From NCBI RefSeq assembly GCF_008064665.1, contig NZ_VRZA01000002.1, forward strand, positions 434,001 through 498,000: a stretch of 64,000 nucleotides of DNA, written 5' to 3'. The DNA comes from Parahaliea maris (GTDB lineage Bacteria; Pseudomonadota; Gammaproteobacteria; Pseudomonadales; Halieaceae). The notes beneath the pieces are model-generated. The model was not told the origin of the DNA. It was given only the letters and a program-made list of their open reading frames with translations, and did no database searches. Below are positions 37,109 to 47,470 of the stretch, one piece after another (the stretch's first letter is position 1; each line of letters starts with the position of its first letter). The translations under genes and the position numbers were made by a program.

Positions 37109-37896
37109 TCGATGGAACTCAGGCCCTCATTCTTGCGCTGTTGCAGGGCCTTACCGAATTCCTGCCCATCTCCAGTTCCGCCCACCTCGTTATCCCCTCT
37201 CTCATTCTCGGCTGGCCGGATCAGGGCCTGGCGTTTGACGTTGCCGTCCACGTGGGAACGCTGTCGGCAGTGGTGTGGTTCTACCGGCGGGACCTGCTGG
37301 CGATGGCCGGTGCCTGCCTTCGCCCGGCGGGTGCCGAGGCGCGCGGCCAGCAAATTCTCGTCGTCCAACTGGCGGCGGCGACCCTCCCGGCTGTGGTACT
37401 GGGATTGCTGGCCGACGATTTTATTGAAGCCAATCTACGCACCCTGCCGGTTATCGCCACCACCACCCTGGTGTTTGGCCTGCTGCTGGGGCTGGCGGAC
37501 CGGCGGGGTGGTGGTGCCGTCCGCTTGAACTGGGGAATTGCGATCGCGGTGGGCTGCGCCCAGGCCCTGGCCCTGGTGCCCGGAGTGTCCCGCTCAGGGG
37601 TGACGATTACCGCGGCACTGATGTTGGGGTTGTCACGTCAGGATGCGGCGCGCTTTTCGTTCCTGCTCTCCATTCCGGTGATTGGCGGCGCCGGGTTGCT
37701 CAAGTCACTGGACCTGGCGGAGCAATCTGCCGCGGTGGACTGGGGCTGGCTGGGTTTTGCGGCCCTTGTGGCAGGTATCACGGCTTACGCGTGTATCGAT
37801 CTGTTTCTCCGCCTGCTGGACAGGGTAGGGATGATGCCCTTCGTCTACTACCGGATTGCCCTCGCCGGGCTTCTTTATGCCATCTGGGTGGTCTAG
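37105..37896 (+). CDS. uppP: Undecaprenyl-diphosphate phosphatase
   Basis: UppP (BacA) recycles the C55 lipid carrier for peptidoglycan. The 263-residue membrane protein has the two active-site motifs, QGLTEFLPISSSAHL at residues 14-28 and PGVSRSGVTITAAL in the C-terminal half, and about eight hydrophobic segments. ATG at 37105 overlaps the tsaB TGA; the frame is open upstream but that is tsaB sequence. Confidence 0.95.
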   Translation: MIDGTQALILALLQGLTEFLPISSSAHLVIPSLILGWPDQGLAFDVAVHVGTLSAVVWFYRRDLLAMAGACLRPAGAEARGQQILVVQLAAATLPAVVLGLLADDFIEANLRTLPVIATTTLVFGLLLGLADRRGGGAVRLNWGIAIAVGCAQALALVPGVSRSGVTITAALMLGLSRQDAARFSFLLSIPVIGGAGLLKSLDLAEQSAAVDWGWLGFAALVAGITAYACIDLFLRLLDRVGMMPFVYYRIALAGLLYAIWVV

Positions 37897-37977
37897 CTAA
37901 AAATCTTCCGGGCAACATCTGAAGCCTTTGCTACACTTTTTCAGACCAGCAAGGGTGACTCCCGGAGGACCCAGGCG

Positions 37978-38565
37978 ATGCCCAAGATTGTGGATCACGA
38001 AGAACAGCGGTTACTGCTTTCGGCAACGGTCTCCCAGGTCGTCGCCGAGTCCGGTCTGGAACATACCACCCTGCGTACAGTTGCCGCCCGGCACGGATGT
38101 ACCAAGGGCATGGTGCAGCACTATTTCTCCGACAAGGACGAGTTGTTGCTGGCGGCACTGAATTACATTGAAGATCAGTGTGATGCCCGCCTGCCTGGCG
38201 AAGATGACGGTCCCGGTGGCCTCACCTCCCTGCAGGCTCGTCTGCAGGCGCAACTCCCCCTGACCGATGCCCTCGTCGACGAATGGCGGGTGCGCCTGGC
38301 CTTTGTCACCCTGGCTGGACAGTCCGACGCGGTGGCGGAGGTCCTCGCCGAGCGCCAGGCTGCGCGGCAGGCGTTGGGCCTGAAATTTCTGCGGCAGGCA
38401 CAGAAGCAGGAACTCAAGAAGGGCGTATCCCCCCTCAGCGCCTGGCGTTCGCTGCAGTGCCTGGTGTCGGGGCTGGGTGTGAGCGCGGCGGCCGGTGATG
38501 GCCAGTGGAGCCCCGCGGTGCAGAAAGCCCTGTTGAAGTCGGCAGTCAACGACTTGCGCCGCTAG
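37978..38565 (+). CDS. TetR family transcriptional regulator
   Basis: The 195-residue protein has a typical N-terminal helix-turn-helix (about 10-60): SATVSQVVAESGLEHTTLRTVAARHGCTKGMVQHYFSDKDELL, given here only by its ends SATVSQVVAE and MVQHYFSDK. The C-terminal ligand domain is BetI-like in length and in the RVRLAFVTLAGQSDAVAE segment. No obvious operator repeat is seen in the 81-base upstream gap, which has a TACACT -10 candidate at 37930. Target genes are unknown; uppP and the M18 aminopeptidase flank it. Confidence 0.85.
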   Translation: MPKIVDHEEQRLLLSATVSQVVAESGLEHTTLRTVAARHGCTKGMVQHYFSDKDELLLAALNYIEDQCDARLPGEDDGPGGLTSLQARLQAQLPLTDALVDEWRVRLAFVTLAGQSDAVAEVLAERQAARQALGLKFLRQAQKQELKKGVSPLSAWRSLQCLVSGLGVSAAAGDGQWSPAVQKALLKSAVNDLRR

Positions 38566-38634
38566 GGGCGGCCGACTACCCTAGCGGGCTTTCGGGGGCC
38601 TCGCGGCTCCCTGTCACCCAGTTCAGGTAGTCTC

Positions 38635-39954
38635 ATGTCCCAGGCAAACCCAGAAGCATTCAACCTGGCGCTGTGCGAATTTCTCGCCCGCGCCGTTACC
38701 CCCTTTCACGCCGTAGAAGCCATGGCCTCAATATTGGCCGAGGCCGGATTCAAACCCCTGAGTGAGGCCGAGAACTGGCAGCTGCAGCCCGGCGGCAAGT
38801 ATTACCTTACGCGCAATGGCAGCGCCCTCATTGCCTTCGTTCATGGAGCGAATGCCGGACCGGAACTCGGTATGCGCATGGTGGGCGCCCATACCGACAG
38901 CCCCTGTCTGATGGTAAAACCGCAGCCCGAGAAGGTGCGCCAGGGCTACTTCCAGCTGGGAGTGGAAGTCTACGGTGGCGTACTGCTCAACCCCTGGTTC
39001 GACCGCGACCTGTCCCTGGCGGGGCGGGTGAGCTACGCCGACAAGAGCGGCGCCATGCAGACGGCGCTGGTCAATTTCCAGCGCCCCATTGCCTATATAC
39101 CCAGTCTGGCCATTCACCTGGACCGCGAGGTGAACCAGCAGCGCAGCGTCAATCCCCAGACCGACATCCTGCCGGTACTGACCCAGCTACCCGCCGGTGA
39201 CAGCATCGATTTTCGCCACCTGCTGGCGGAGCAACTGGCGGCGGAGCACCCCGCCATTGAAGTCGACCGGGTGCTGGACTATGAACTCGCCTTCTACGAC
39301 ACCCAGGTTGCCAGCCTGGTGGGCCTGAACGGTGAGTTCATCGCCTCGGCCCGCCTCGACAATCTGCTCAGCTGCTTTACCGGATTGCAGGCCCTGCTGG
39401 CTGCCGATGGCAGCCAGAGCAGCCTGCTGGTGTGCAACGACCATGAGGAAGTGGGCAGCCAGTCCGCGGCCGGTGCCCAGGGTCCGTTCCTGCGCTCGGT
39501 GCTGCGACGTCTCGCCGGGGGTAACGACACGGTGTACGCCGGGCTCACTGACCGCTCGATGATGATCTCTGCAGACAACGCCCACGGTATCCACCCCAAC
39601 TTTGCCGATAAGCACGACGACAACCACGGCCCCAAACTCAATGCCGGGCCGGTCATCAAGATCAACGCCAACCAGCGCTACGCCACCAACAGTGAGACGG
39701 CCGGACTGTACCGCCTGCTGGCGGCGGCAGAGGAGGTACCGGTACAGGCCTTCGTGGTGCGTACCGACATGGCCTGTGGCAGCACGATCGGCCCGATTAC
39801 CGCGGGCGGCACCGGCATCCGCACCCTCGACATCGGTGTACCCACCTTCGGTATGCATTCAATCCGCGAATTGGCCGGGAGCCGGGACGCCTGGGACCTG
39901 AACCGGGTGCTGCGGCGTTTCTACGACCATTCCGGCCAGCTCTTCCCCGGCTAG
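38635..39954 (+). CDS. apeB: M18 family aminopeptidase (ApeB type)
   Basis: A cytoplasmic dinuclear zinc aminopeptidase of 439 residues that prefers acidic or neutral N-terminal residues. Conserved metal and catalytic segments are [31 protein letters not shown] (catalytic and ligand glutamates), [12 protein letters not shown], and the end [15 protein letters not shown] with the last histidine ligand. Standalone gene 69 bases after the TetR gene. Confidence 0.93.
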   Translation: MSQANPEAFNLALCEFLARAVTPFHAVEAMASILAEAGFKPLSEAENWQLQPGGKYYLTRNGSALIAFVHGANAGPELGMRMVGAHTDSPCLMVKPQPEKVRQGYFQLGVEVYGGVLLNPWFDRDLSLAGRVSYADKSGAMQTALVNFQRPIAYIPSLAIHLDREVNQQRSVNPQTDILPVLTQLPAGDSIDFRHLLAEQLAAEHPAIEVDRVLDYELAFYDTQVASLVGLNGEFIASARLDNLLSCFTGLQALLAADGSQSSLLVCNDHEEVGSQSAAGAQGPFLRSVLRRLAGGNDTVYAGLTDRSMMISADNAHGIHPNFADKHDDNHGPKLNAGPVIKINANQRYATNSETAGLYRLLAAAEEVPVQAFVVRTDMACGSTIGPITAGGTGIRTLDIGVPTFGMHSIRELAGSRDAWDLNRVLRRFYDHSGQLFPG

Positions 39955-39972
39955 CCAGCGCTGCCCAGGGCC

Positions 39973-41106
39973 TTGCGGGCACTCCTGCTTTCCGCCTACG
40001 ACGCCGGTAGTCACCGCTACTGGCGACGTGGTCTGCAGTCCCTGTTGCCGGATTGGAACTGGCAGTGTCTCAGCCTGCCGCCGCGGCATTTCAGCTGGCG
40101 GGTCCGTGGCAATCCACTGCACTGGGCCCTGCGGGAAAGGCCGGTGCTGGAAAGCGCGCCGGATGTCCTGATAGCGACCTCCATGGTCGATCTCGCCACC
40201 CTGCGTGGCCTGGTGCCCGCGCTGACCCGGGTGCCGACCCTGCTGTATTTCCACGAGAACCAGTTCGCCTATCCCGAGGGGCGTGGTCGTCACGGCCTGC
40301 TGGAAGCGCAGATGGTGAGTCTCTACAGTGCCCTGGCGGCCGACCGGCTGGCGTTCAACAGCGCATGGAACCGGGACAGTTTTCTGGACGGTGTGGAAGC
40401 GCTGTTGGGTCGGCTGCCTGACTTTGCCCCGCCTGAGGCCGTGACCCTGCTTGCCCGGCGCAGCGAGGTATTACCGGTGCCCCTGCTGCCGGCAGAGGAG
40501 ACCCGCTGCACACTGCCTGTCTGGGAACATGAGGCGCCCGCCGACCAGCGTCCGCTGCGCCTGTTGTGGCCCGGCAGACTGGAGTACGACAAGGGCGGGG
40601 AGGGGTTGGAAGCGTTGCTCGCGGAACTGGAGCAGCGGCAACTCGATTATGAACTGGCCATAGTGGGACAGACGTTCCGGGAACTTCCCCCGCCGTTCCG
40701 GCGGATTCGGGAGCGTTATGGCCCACGGCTGGTGCAGTTTGGCTGGCTGGAAGATACCGCGGACTACCAGGGCCTGCTCAGCCGGGCCGACATCGTGCTG
40801 GCGACGGCACTGCACGAGTTCCAGGGGGTCGCGGTGATGGAGGCCGTGGCGCGGGGCTGCCTGCCAGTATTGCCCGACCGCCTGGCCTACCCGGAGCTCT
40901 ATCCCCGGGAGGGGCTGTACCCATCCCACCCCGAGGATCCTCTGCGCGAGGCCCGGGCGGCGGCGGACAAAATCGTGCAGGCCACCCGCGGCCTGCGCCA
41001 GGGAGTGCTCACGGCGCCTCCGGTTGACGCGTTTAGCCTGGCTGCGCTGCGCCCCGCCTACAGGCGGCTGTTGGGCGAGCTGGCCGGGGGCGGGGAATCC
41101 CGCTAG
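39973..41106 (+). CDS. tRNA-queuosine alpha-mannosyltransferase-like glycosyltransferase (DUF3524)
   Basis: A 377-residue glycosyltransferase with the DUF3524 N-terminal domain: [29 protein letters not shown] and [14 protein letters not shown] match the equivalents in vertebrate GTDC1/QTMAN, which mannosylates queuosine in the tRNA-Asp anticodon. The C-terminal half is GT4-like, with [18 protein letters not shown] and the acidic [21 protein letters not shown] donor-site motif. TTG at 39973 is the start, 18 bases after apeB. The adjacent trpS gene fits a tRNA theme. Whether bacterial members act on queuosine is inference. Confidence 0.82.
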   Translation: MRALLLSAYDAGSHRYWRRGLQSLLPDWNWQCLSLPPRHFSWRVRGNPLHWALRERPVLESAPDVLIATSMVDLATLRGLVPALTRVPTLLYFHENQFAYPEGRGRHGLLEAQMVSLYSALAADRLAFNSAWNRDSFLDGVEALLGRLPDFAPPEAVTLLARRSEVLPVPLLPAEETRCTLPVWEHEAPADQRPLRLLWPGRLEYDKGGEGLEALLAELEQRQLDYELAIVGQTFRELPPPFRRIRERYGPRLVQFGWLEDTADYQGLLSRADIVLATALHEFQGVAVMEAVARGCLPVLPDRLAYPELYPREGLYPSHPEDPLREARAAADKIVQATRGLRQGVLTAPPVDAFSLAALRPAYRRLLGELAGGGESR

Positions 41107-41137
41107 AATTGCCGCCTTTTACAACCGAGCCAGCCGT

Positions 41138-42154
41138 ATGAGCCAAGCCGCCAAACAGCGCGTCCTGACGGGCATCACTACCACCGGAACGCCCCACCTG
41201 GGCAATTACGTCGGCGCCATCCGTCCGGCGATCACGGCCTCCCGCGATACCAGTTTCGAGTCCTTCTTTTTTCTGGCCGATTACCACGCCCTGATCAAGT
41301 GCCAGGACCCGGACCATGTCGCCCAGTCCAGCCGCGAAATCGCGGCGACCTGGCTGGCCCTGGGTCTGGATACCGACAAGGCGGTGTTTTACCGCCAGTC
41401 CGACATTCCGGAAATTCCCGAACTCACCTGGATTCTCACCTGCAATACCGCCAAGGGCCTGATGAACCGCGCCCATGCCTACAAGGCCGCGGTGCAGGAC
41501 AACGAGGCGGCCGGTGAAGACCCGGACTTCGGCATTACCATGGGCCTGTTCAGCTATCCGGTGCTGATGGCGGCGGATATCCTGATGTTCAATGCCCACC
41601 GTATTCCGGTGGGCAGGGACCAGATCCAGCACGTGGAGATGGCCAGGGATATCGCCCAGCGCTTCAACCACAATTTCGCCGAGCTGTTCACCCTGCCAGA
41701 GGCGGTGGTGGAGGACCATGTCGCGGTCCTGCAGGGGCTGGATGGGCGCAAGATGAGCAAGAGCTACAACAACACGATTCCCTTGTTCCTGGCGGAAAAG
41801 CAGCTCAAGAAGCACATCAACAAGATCAAGACCAACCTGCTCGAGCCCGGTGAGCCCAAAGACGCGGACGATTCCACCGTGTTCCAGATCTGGAGCGCCT
41901 TCGCCAGCCCCGAGGAAACCGCGCGCATGCGCAGCGAGTTCGAAAATGGCATTGCCTGGGGCGAGGCCAAGAAGCAGCTGTTCGAACTGGTCAATGGCGA
42001 ACTCGCCGAAGCCCGTGAAGAGTACAACCGGCTGATGGACGACCCGGCCTATATCGAGTCCGTGCTGGTGCGCGGGGCGGAGAAGGCCCGGGCTTACAGC
42101 GCACCGCTGCTGGCCCGGGTGCGGGAGGCGGCCGGTATCCGGCCGATGGCCTGA
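41138..42154 (+). CDS. trpS: Tryptophanyl-tRNA synthetase
   Basis: TrpS charges tRNA-Trp. The 338-residue class I enzyme has the HIGH-type TGTPHLGN (His20-Asn23) and KMSKS at residues 205-209. ATG at 41138 is the start; the frame is open upstream inside the glycosyltransferase gene without family likeness. A hairpin GGGGC-GCTTA-GCCCC immediately after the stop may end both this and the convergent receptor gene. Confidence 0.95.
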   Translation: MSQAAKQRVLTGITTTGTPHLGNYVGAIRPAITASRDTSFESFFFLADYHALIKCQDPDHVAQSSREIAATWLALGLDTDKAVFYRQSDIPEIPELTWILTCNTAKGLMNRAHAYKAAVQDNEAAGEDPDFGITMGLFSYPVLMAADILMFNAHRIPVGRDQIQHVEMARDIAQRFNHNFAELFTLPEAVVEDHVAVLQGLDGRKMSKSYNNTIPLFLAEKQLKKHINKIKTNLLEPGEPKDADDSTVFQIWSAFASPEETARMRSEFENGIAWGEAKKQLFELVNGELAEAREEYNRLMDDPAYIESVLVRGAEKARAYSAPLLARVREAAGIRPMA

Positions 42155-42177
42155 GGGGCGCTTAGCCCCCCAGACGC

Positions 42178-44229
42178 TTAACCACCCAGACGATAGTCCA
42201 GCGCCAGGTAGACCCCCCGGGGCTGGCCGACAAAGTAGCGGTATTCGCCAAAACCAAAGTCGGCCCGCTCGGCGTAGTCTTCATCCAGCAGATTGGTCAC
42301 CCGCACGCTCGCCGACAGCCCGTGACTGAGGGCGGTGGACGCTCGCAGGTTGAGCAGGTTGTGACCGTCGTACTGGAAACTGTTGGTAGGCTCAAGGTAG
42401 TACCTGTCGAGGTAGACCCACTCCAGCTCGGCGGTGGCCGACTCACCGCGCCACCCCAGGCGGGCACTGCCGAAGCGCCGCGGGGCGGTATCGATGTCGT
42501 TGCCGTCAATGTTCTCGTTCAACCCCAGCAGCGGCGGGTTGTTGTCGTAGCTGTGCTTGGCGACCGTAAAGTCGAGGCCAGCGTACCACTGCTCCAGAAA
42601 GCGGTAATCCAGCGCTAGTTCAGCGCCGCGGTGCAGGGTGCGAGCGCCACTGACGTTAAAGCGGTCGGCATCCTGGAAGATCACGTCGTCCTTGCGCATG
42701 TGGTACAGCGAGACACTGTAGTCCAGGCTGCCGGCAACGCTGCCGCGCAGGCCCACTTCGATGTTGGTGATCTGTTCCGAGTCCAGGTCGGCCACCTGCT
42801 GGCCGGCCTGCAGGCGATAGAGTTCCGCCGTTTCCGGTGCCCGGAAGCCGTTGGCGGCCCGGGCGAACAGGACCTGTTGCGGGCGGTATTCATAGGCCCC
42901 GCCCAGGTTGACCGAGATGTCGTCAAAGTTGTCTTTCCGGTCCGACGGCCGGAAAAAGCGACAGGCGCTGGCCTCGGGGGCACAGGCGGGGCCGTCGCCG
43001 GTGTGATTGCTGTAGTCGTAGCGGGTGTCCTCGTAGCGCAGGCCGCCGTCCAGGGTCCAGCGTTCGCTGAGTTGCCAGCTCAGCTGGGTAAACAGGGCGG
43101 CGGTGAGAGCATCCACCGAGTAGTCGTAGTGCACCCCGGCGGGCTGGTTGGGGCTGAAGTCCCGGGCCTGGGTTTCCTTCAGCCAGCCATCGGTAAACTC
43201 CGCTTCCGCGCCCGCGATCCAGGTCAGCTGATCCGCCTGGCCCTGTACCAGGGTGCGCAGGCCGAGACTTTCGTGGCCGTTGTCCTCCACTGCCTTCCAG
43301 GGCAGGAAATGCTGGAGGAACGTCATGCGGTTATTGCGGTAGTAGGGGGTGACCTGCAGCAGTACACCGTTCCCCAGCTCCCGTGAAGCCTGGCTGTAGG
43401 CCCGTACCGACCAGGCGTCGCGGTAGGCTTCGGGATTGGGATTGTCGCGGCGCAGGTCGTCGTCTTCGTAGACCTTGTAGCCGGTGATAAAGCCCGCGGT
43501 CTCCTGGTTGAGGTTGCTGCCCTCCAGTAGCGAGCGGAAATTCCACTCGCTGCCGCTGTAGTCGTGGCGAAGGCTCAACTTCTGCTGGTCGTAGCCGGCA
43601 TCGTCGAGGTAACCGCCGTCAGTGCTGCCATTGGCCCGCAGGTCGATACCATGGGCGCCGTGGGTCCCGCTGTAGCGGTAGGCTCCCCGGTAGTAGTCGT
43701 TGGGGCCTCCCTCCAGCGACAGGGTCTGCAGCGGGTCTTCGGCGGGTTCCGGCGACAGTACGTTGATTACGCCGTGCATGGCGCTGGTACCGTACAGTGC
43801 GGTGGCGGGGCCCTTGATGACCTCGACCCGGCCGGCCTGTTCAAGGTTGGCGTCGAACAACTGGTTGACGTTGCAGAAGCCGGGAGCTCGCAGGCTGATA
43901 CTGTCGGCCGCCATCAGGAAGGAGCCGCAGCCGCCGGCGCCGGTCAGGACCGGTGAGCGCAGGGCGGTCAGGCTTTCCTGGCCATTGCCGCGGCTGATCC
44001 AGGTGCCTGGCACCCGCTGCATGAGTTCATTGGCGTGCACCGCGGCGGTGAGTTCAATGGCCTCCTCGTCGACCGTGCTGTGGCTGAGCGGAAGCCGCAG
44101 AGCGTCGCGTGGTGTGCGGGTCGCGGTGACCAGCACCTGTTCCTGTTCGCGCTGGCCGGTCTCGGCAGCGGCAGCGAGGCTGCAGCCGATAAGTGGTAAC
44201 AGCACGAGTTGGCGGGAAACGGCCTTCAT
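42178..44229 (-). CDS. TonB-dependent outer-membrane receptor
   Basis: A 683-residue receptor with a signal peptide (LVLLPLIGCSLAAAAE), a TonB-box-like QEQVLVTATRTP, a plug domain with VIKGPATALYGTSAMHGVINV and a 22-strand-type barrel ending VYLALDYRLGG. The plug holds two unusual cysteines (GGCGSF and APGFCNVNQ) and the barrel has another pair (CAPEASACRFF), perhaps disulfides. The ligand cannot be told; no cobalamin-riboswitch-like sequence lies upstream and no transport genes are adjacent. It is monocistronic. Confidence 0.92.
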   Translation of the reverse strand: MKAVSRQLVLLPLIGCSLAAAAETGQREQEQVLVTATRTPRDALRLPLSHSTVDEEAIELTAAVHANELMQRVPGTWISRGNGQESLTALRSPVLTGAGGCGSFLMAADSISLRAPGFCNVNQLFDANLEQAGRVEVIKGPATALYGTSAMHGVINVLSPEPAEDPLQTLSLEGGPNDYYRGAYRYSGTHGAHGIDLRANGSTDGGYLDDAGYDQQKLSLRHDYSGSEWNFRSLLEGSNLNQETAGFITGYKVYEDDDLRRDNPNPEAYRDAWSVRAYSQASRELGNGVLLQVTPYYRNNRMTFLQHFLPWKAVEDNGHESLGLRTLVQGQADQLTWIAGAEAEFTDGWLKETQARDFSPNQPAGVHYDYSVDALTAALFTQLSWQLSERWTLDGGLRYEDTRYDYSNHTGDGPACAPEASACRFFRPSDRKDNFDDISVNLGGAYEYRPQQVLFARAANGFRAPETAELYRLQAGQQVADLDSEQITNIEVGLRGSVAGSLDYSVSLYHMRKDDVIFQDADRFNVSGARTLHRGAELALDYRFLEQWYAGLDFTVAKHSYDNNPPLLGLNENIDGNDIDTAPRRFGSARLGWRGESATAELEWVYLDRYYLEPTNSFQYDGHNLLNLRASTALSHGLSASVRVTNLLDEDYAERADFGFGEYRYFVGQPRGVYLALDYRLGG

Positions 44230-44367
44230 TACATCTACATCCTGCTTCTTATAGTGACTTGGCTCGCAAACCTGCCGGGGCGTGGATGCCGCTGGGGCAG
44301 GGCTGGGCTATTCTAGCCTTTTTGCGCCGTTGGCAGCAGGCTTGGCCGACTACGAACAGGAAAACTT

Positions 44368-45114
44368 GTGCAAGAAAGCAGCACGACCCATAAATTGCTG
44401 TACTCGGGTTTCCGCCGCAACGCGACCCTGGCCTTGCTGGTCCTGGTCAACCTGCTGCCGATCTATGGCGTGTTGGCACTGGATTGGGATGTCGGCTCCC
44501 TGATGGTGCTGTACTGGTCGGAAAACCTCGTGCTGGGTTTCTATACCCTGTTGAAAATGCTGATTACCTCGCCGATCGGCGGCTTGTTTTCCGGCCTGTT
44601 TTTCAGCATTCACTACGGTGGTTTTTGCGCCGTCCACGGGCTGTTCATCATGACCATGCTGGTCAATCCGGACATGGAATTCCTGTCTGGCGACGGGCAC
44701 TGGCCTTTCTTCTTCATTTTCCTCGAACTACTGGTGAGCGTGGTCCGGCAGGTGCTGGAATATGCGCCGCCCGCCTGGCTGGTGGCCTTCGCCGGGTTGA
44801 TGGTCAGCCACGGTGTGTCGTTCGTGCTCAATTTCCTGCTGGCCGACGAGCGCGATCGCCTGGGGATCAAGGCGCTGATGTCCGCCCCCTATGGACGCAT
44901 CGTCATTCTGCACATCGCCGTGATCATCGGGGGCATCGCAGTGGCGGCCCTGGGGGAGCCCCTGGCGATGCTGGTGGTGCTGGTCCTGCTGAAGCTGGCG
45001 GTGGATATCGCCCTGCACCTGCGGGAACACCGGCGGACCGGTGAGCGCGAACCGGTGACCTACCGTCCCTTCGCCGAGATAAAAAACGCCCAGCGATCCA
45101 GAACCAGGTTATAG
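44368..45114 (+). CDS. DUF6498 multi-pass membrane protein
   Basis: A 248-residue integral membrane protein with about six hydrophobic segments. The motif LMVLYWSENLVLGFYTLLKM followed by FFSIHYGGFCAVHGLFI, with a Trp-Ser-Glu-Asn and a His-Tyr-Gly, is characteristic of the DUF6498 family. Function unknown. GTG at 44368 is the start. The 3' end overlaps the convergent pldA gene by six bases. Confidence 0.75.
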   Translation: MQESSTTHKLLYSGFRRNATLALLVLVNLLPIYGVLALDWDVGSLMVLYWSENLVLGFYTLLKMLITSPIGGLFSGLFFSIHYGGFCAVHGLFIMTMLVNPDMEFLSGDGHWPFFFIFLELLVSVVRQVLEYAPPAWLVAFAGLMVSHGVSFVLNFLLADERDRLGIKALMSAPYGRIVILHIAVIIGGIAVAALGEPLAMLVVLVLLKLAVDIALHLREHRRTGEREPVTYRPFAEIKNAQRSRTRL

Positions 45115-46149
45115 CAGGTCGGTGAGTGAAATGCCGATGCCGATCCGGTTGGTCAGGTGGTCGTGATCGATCAGGCTTTCACCGTAACCGTAGAAGTACT
45201 GCACGTAGCCCTTGAAGCGGGGGCTGATGGGGAAGGACCACTCCGCTTCCACCGCACCCTTGTTGTCGCTGCGCAGGTTGTTGCGCACCATCAGTGAAAA
45301 CTCGTGCTGTCGGTACTTCCAGACGCCGGTAAGGTCGCCATAGCCGTAGTAGTCGAGGATGTCCGGGTTGTCGTCATCCTCCTCTTTCTCGGGCAGGCGG
45401 TACCAGGCGCGGGCGCTCAGGGTCATTCGTTCGCGCTCGAACACCGCCCCGGCCATCACCCGGTTCCAACTGCGGGAGAGGTCGCCGCCCTGGCCGTTTG
45501 ACTGGTGATTGATGCCAAGGCTCAACACGGTATTGGTGAAACCGAGCACCTGCCAGTCATTGGCGAAGGTCAGGAAGGCCTCCGGCTGGTAATTGGTCTC
45601 GCGGAAGGGTGACGACTCGTTATAGACCTGCCACCAGTTCTGCTGGGTATAGCCCGCCCAGAGGCTGCCGTGTTCGCCAAAGATATCCTTCCAGACCAGG
45701 GCCTTTACACTGAACTGGAACTTGGCCTCGGTCTCCTGCATGTCCTCGCCGGGGTACTGCAGGTCCCAGGGCTCCTCATTCAGCCTGGCATTGTAGGTTA
45801 CCGGTAACAGGTAGTTGCGGTGGTGGGGCGTCAGTACGAAAGCGTTGTACGCGGTGGCTTCCTCCTGGCGCAGGCGCTCGCCCGCCAGCAGCTCCTTGCG
45901 ACCCGGGCCTTCCTCCTGCAGCAGCTCCTGTTCCGGGGCGTTATTGGCCGTCGGGTCGGTAACGGCAGCTTGCGCTGCGGCGAGGGCGTCGTAGCATCCC
46001 AGGCGCAGGGCGTCGTCCCGGATCAGGGCGCAGTCAGCCAGGGAGGTGTTGCCGGCAGCGCCCTGGGACAGCAGTAGTGCCGGCAGGGCCAGGACCCGCA
46101 ATAGCCGGCTGCGCAGAAACAGGATTCGCGAGAAAGGGCGTGAATGCAT
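45109..46149 (-). CDS. pldA: Outer-membrane phospholipase A (PldA)
   Basis: PldA is a beta-barrel lipase that hydrolyses phospholipids mislocated to the outer leaflet. The 346-residue protein has a signal peptide (LRVLALPALLLSQGAAG) and the active-site stretch NHQSNGQ with His215 and Ser217, matching the Yx(N)HxSNG pattern of the family, then SRSWNRVM. ATG at 46149 is the start; the frame stays open much further upstream but there it runs opposite to purC and shows no relation to PldA. A lysozyme-inhibitor-like CALIRDDALRLGCYDALA with a Cys pair lies near the mature N-terminus. Confidence 0.9.
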   Translation of the reverse strand: MHSRPFSRILFLRSRLLRVLALPALLLSQGAAGNTSLADCALIRDDALRLGCYDALAAAQAAVTDPTANNAPEQELLQEEGPGRKELLAGERLRQEEATAYNAFVLTPHHRNYLLPVTYNARLNEEPWDLQYPGEDMQETEAKFQFSVKALVWKDIFGEHGSLWAGYTQQNWWQVYNESSPFRETNYQPEAFLTFANDWQVLGFTNTVLSLGINHQSNGQGGDLSRSWNRVMAGAVFERERMTLSARAWYRLPEKEEDDDNPDILDYYGYGDLTGVWKYRQHEFSLMVRNNLRSDNKGAVEAEWSFPISPRFKGYVQYFYGYGESLIDHDHLTNRIGIGISLTDLL

Positions 46150-46359
46150 GGGGAAATCCAGTGAGTAATGGCGCCCGGTCGGAGAGGGCGGCGGCTGCAA
46201 TTCATGGGCGGGCAATGATAGTGGACAGGGTCGGCAGCGACAAACCGGCTCCACGCCAGGGATGCCCGATGCGGGTGATTTTGCTATGATTCGCGCGTTT
46301 CCTGCACCGGCCGTGCCCCACGGATTTTCCAGGCTTTCATCACAGATCAGGACATTCAC

Positions 46360-47463
46360 ATGAGTCTTGCAGACAAGGTATTGTCGGTTAACAACGATCT
46401 TCCCATTCGCACCGCGCAACCGGTGCACAGCGGCAAGGTGCGCTCGGTTTACTGGCTGACGCCCGAGGACAGTGCCCGGCTGGTCGCTGATCGCGGCTAT
46501 AACGTCACCGCCGACGCACCGCTGGCGATCATGGTGATCTCCGACCGGATTTCCGCCTTCGACTGTATCTGGCACGGCGAGGGCGGCCTGAAGGGGGTGC
46601 CCGGCAAGGGCGCAGCACTCAATGCCATCTCCAACCACTGGTTCCGCCTGTTCCGTGAGCGGGGCCTGGCCGACAGCCATATCCTGGAGATCCCCCATCC
46701 CCTGGTGTGGATCGTGCAGAAAGCCCGGCCGGTAATGATCGAGGCCATTGCCCGCCAGTACATTACGGGTTCCATGTGGCGCGCCTACGAGAAGGGCGAG
46801 CGCGAGTTCTGTGGTATCGCCATTCCCGACGGCCTGCAACGCGACCAGAAACTGCCGGAGTTACTGATTACCCCATCCACCAAGGGCATCCTCGAAGGGA
46901 TACCCGGTGTGCCGGCGGTGGATGACGTGAATGTCACCCGGGGCGACCTTGAGGCCAACTACGCCGCCTTCAACTTCAGCAGCCCGGCGGATATCGATCG
47001 CTATGAAACCCTGCTGCGTGAGGGCTTTGACGTCATCAGCGCCGAGTTGGCCAAACTCGACCAGATTTTTGTCGATACCAAATTCGAGTTCGGCTATGTC
47101 ACCGACGCCTCCGGCCAGGAAAAACTGATCTACATGGACGAGGTCGGCACTCCGGATTCCTCCCGTATCTGGGATGGCCCCGCCTGGCGCAACGGTCGCA
47201 TCGTGGAGAATTCCAAGGAGGGCTTCCGCCAGATGCTGCTGAACCATTTCCCCGACAGCGACATTCTCCTCAACAAGGACCGCATGGCCGAACGCCAGGC
47301 GCTGGCGCGGGACAACGACCTGCCAGAGGCGGTACTGATGGAGTTGTCCCGGACCTACGTGGGCATCGCCGAGCGCGTCATCGGAGACAAGCTGACCATT
47401 TCTGACAATCCCAAGGCGGAAATCATCGCGGTGTTGCGCGACGAGTTCGGCCTGGTCGATTGA
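46360..47463 (+). CDS. purC: SAICAR synthase, long form
   Basis: PurC joins aspartate to CAIR in purine synthesis. At 367 residues it is much longer than the common 237-residue bacterial enzyme and resembles the long Ade1-type form. Visible family parts are [50 protein letters not shown] and [20 protein letters not shown] -10 box lies near 46286 in the gap shared with divergent pldA. Confidence 0.93.
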   Translation: MSLADKVLSVNNDLPIRTAQPVHSGKVRSVYWLTPEDSARLVADRGYNVTADAPLAIMVISDRISAFDCIWHGEGGLKGVPGKGAALNAISNHWFRLFRERGLADSHILEIPHPLVWIVQKARPVMIEAIARQYITGSMWRAYEKGEREFCGIAIPDGLQRDQKLPELLITPSTKGILEGIPGVPAVDDVNVTRGDLEANYAAFNFSSPADIDRYETLLREGFDVISAELAKLDQIFVDTKFEFGYVTDASGQEKLIYMDEVGTPDSSRIWDGPAWRNGRIVENSKEGFRQMLLNHFPDSDILLNKDRMAERQALARDNDLPEAVLMELSRTYVGIAERVIGDKLTISDNPKAEIIAVLRDEFGLVD

Positions 47464-47470
47464 TTGCCCC

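Noticed and set aside
44230-44367. Cobalamin riboswitch before the TonB receptor
   Set aside because: No B12-box-like sequence or matching conserved blocks were seen in the upstream gap.
46150-46839. Upstream extension of the pldA frame across the purC start
   Set aside because: The signal peptide and PldA similarity begin at 46149, and the extension lies antisense to purC.
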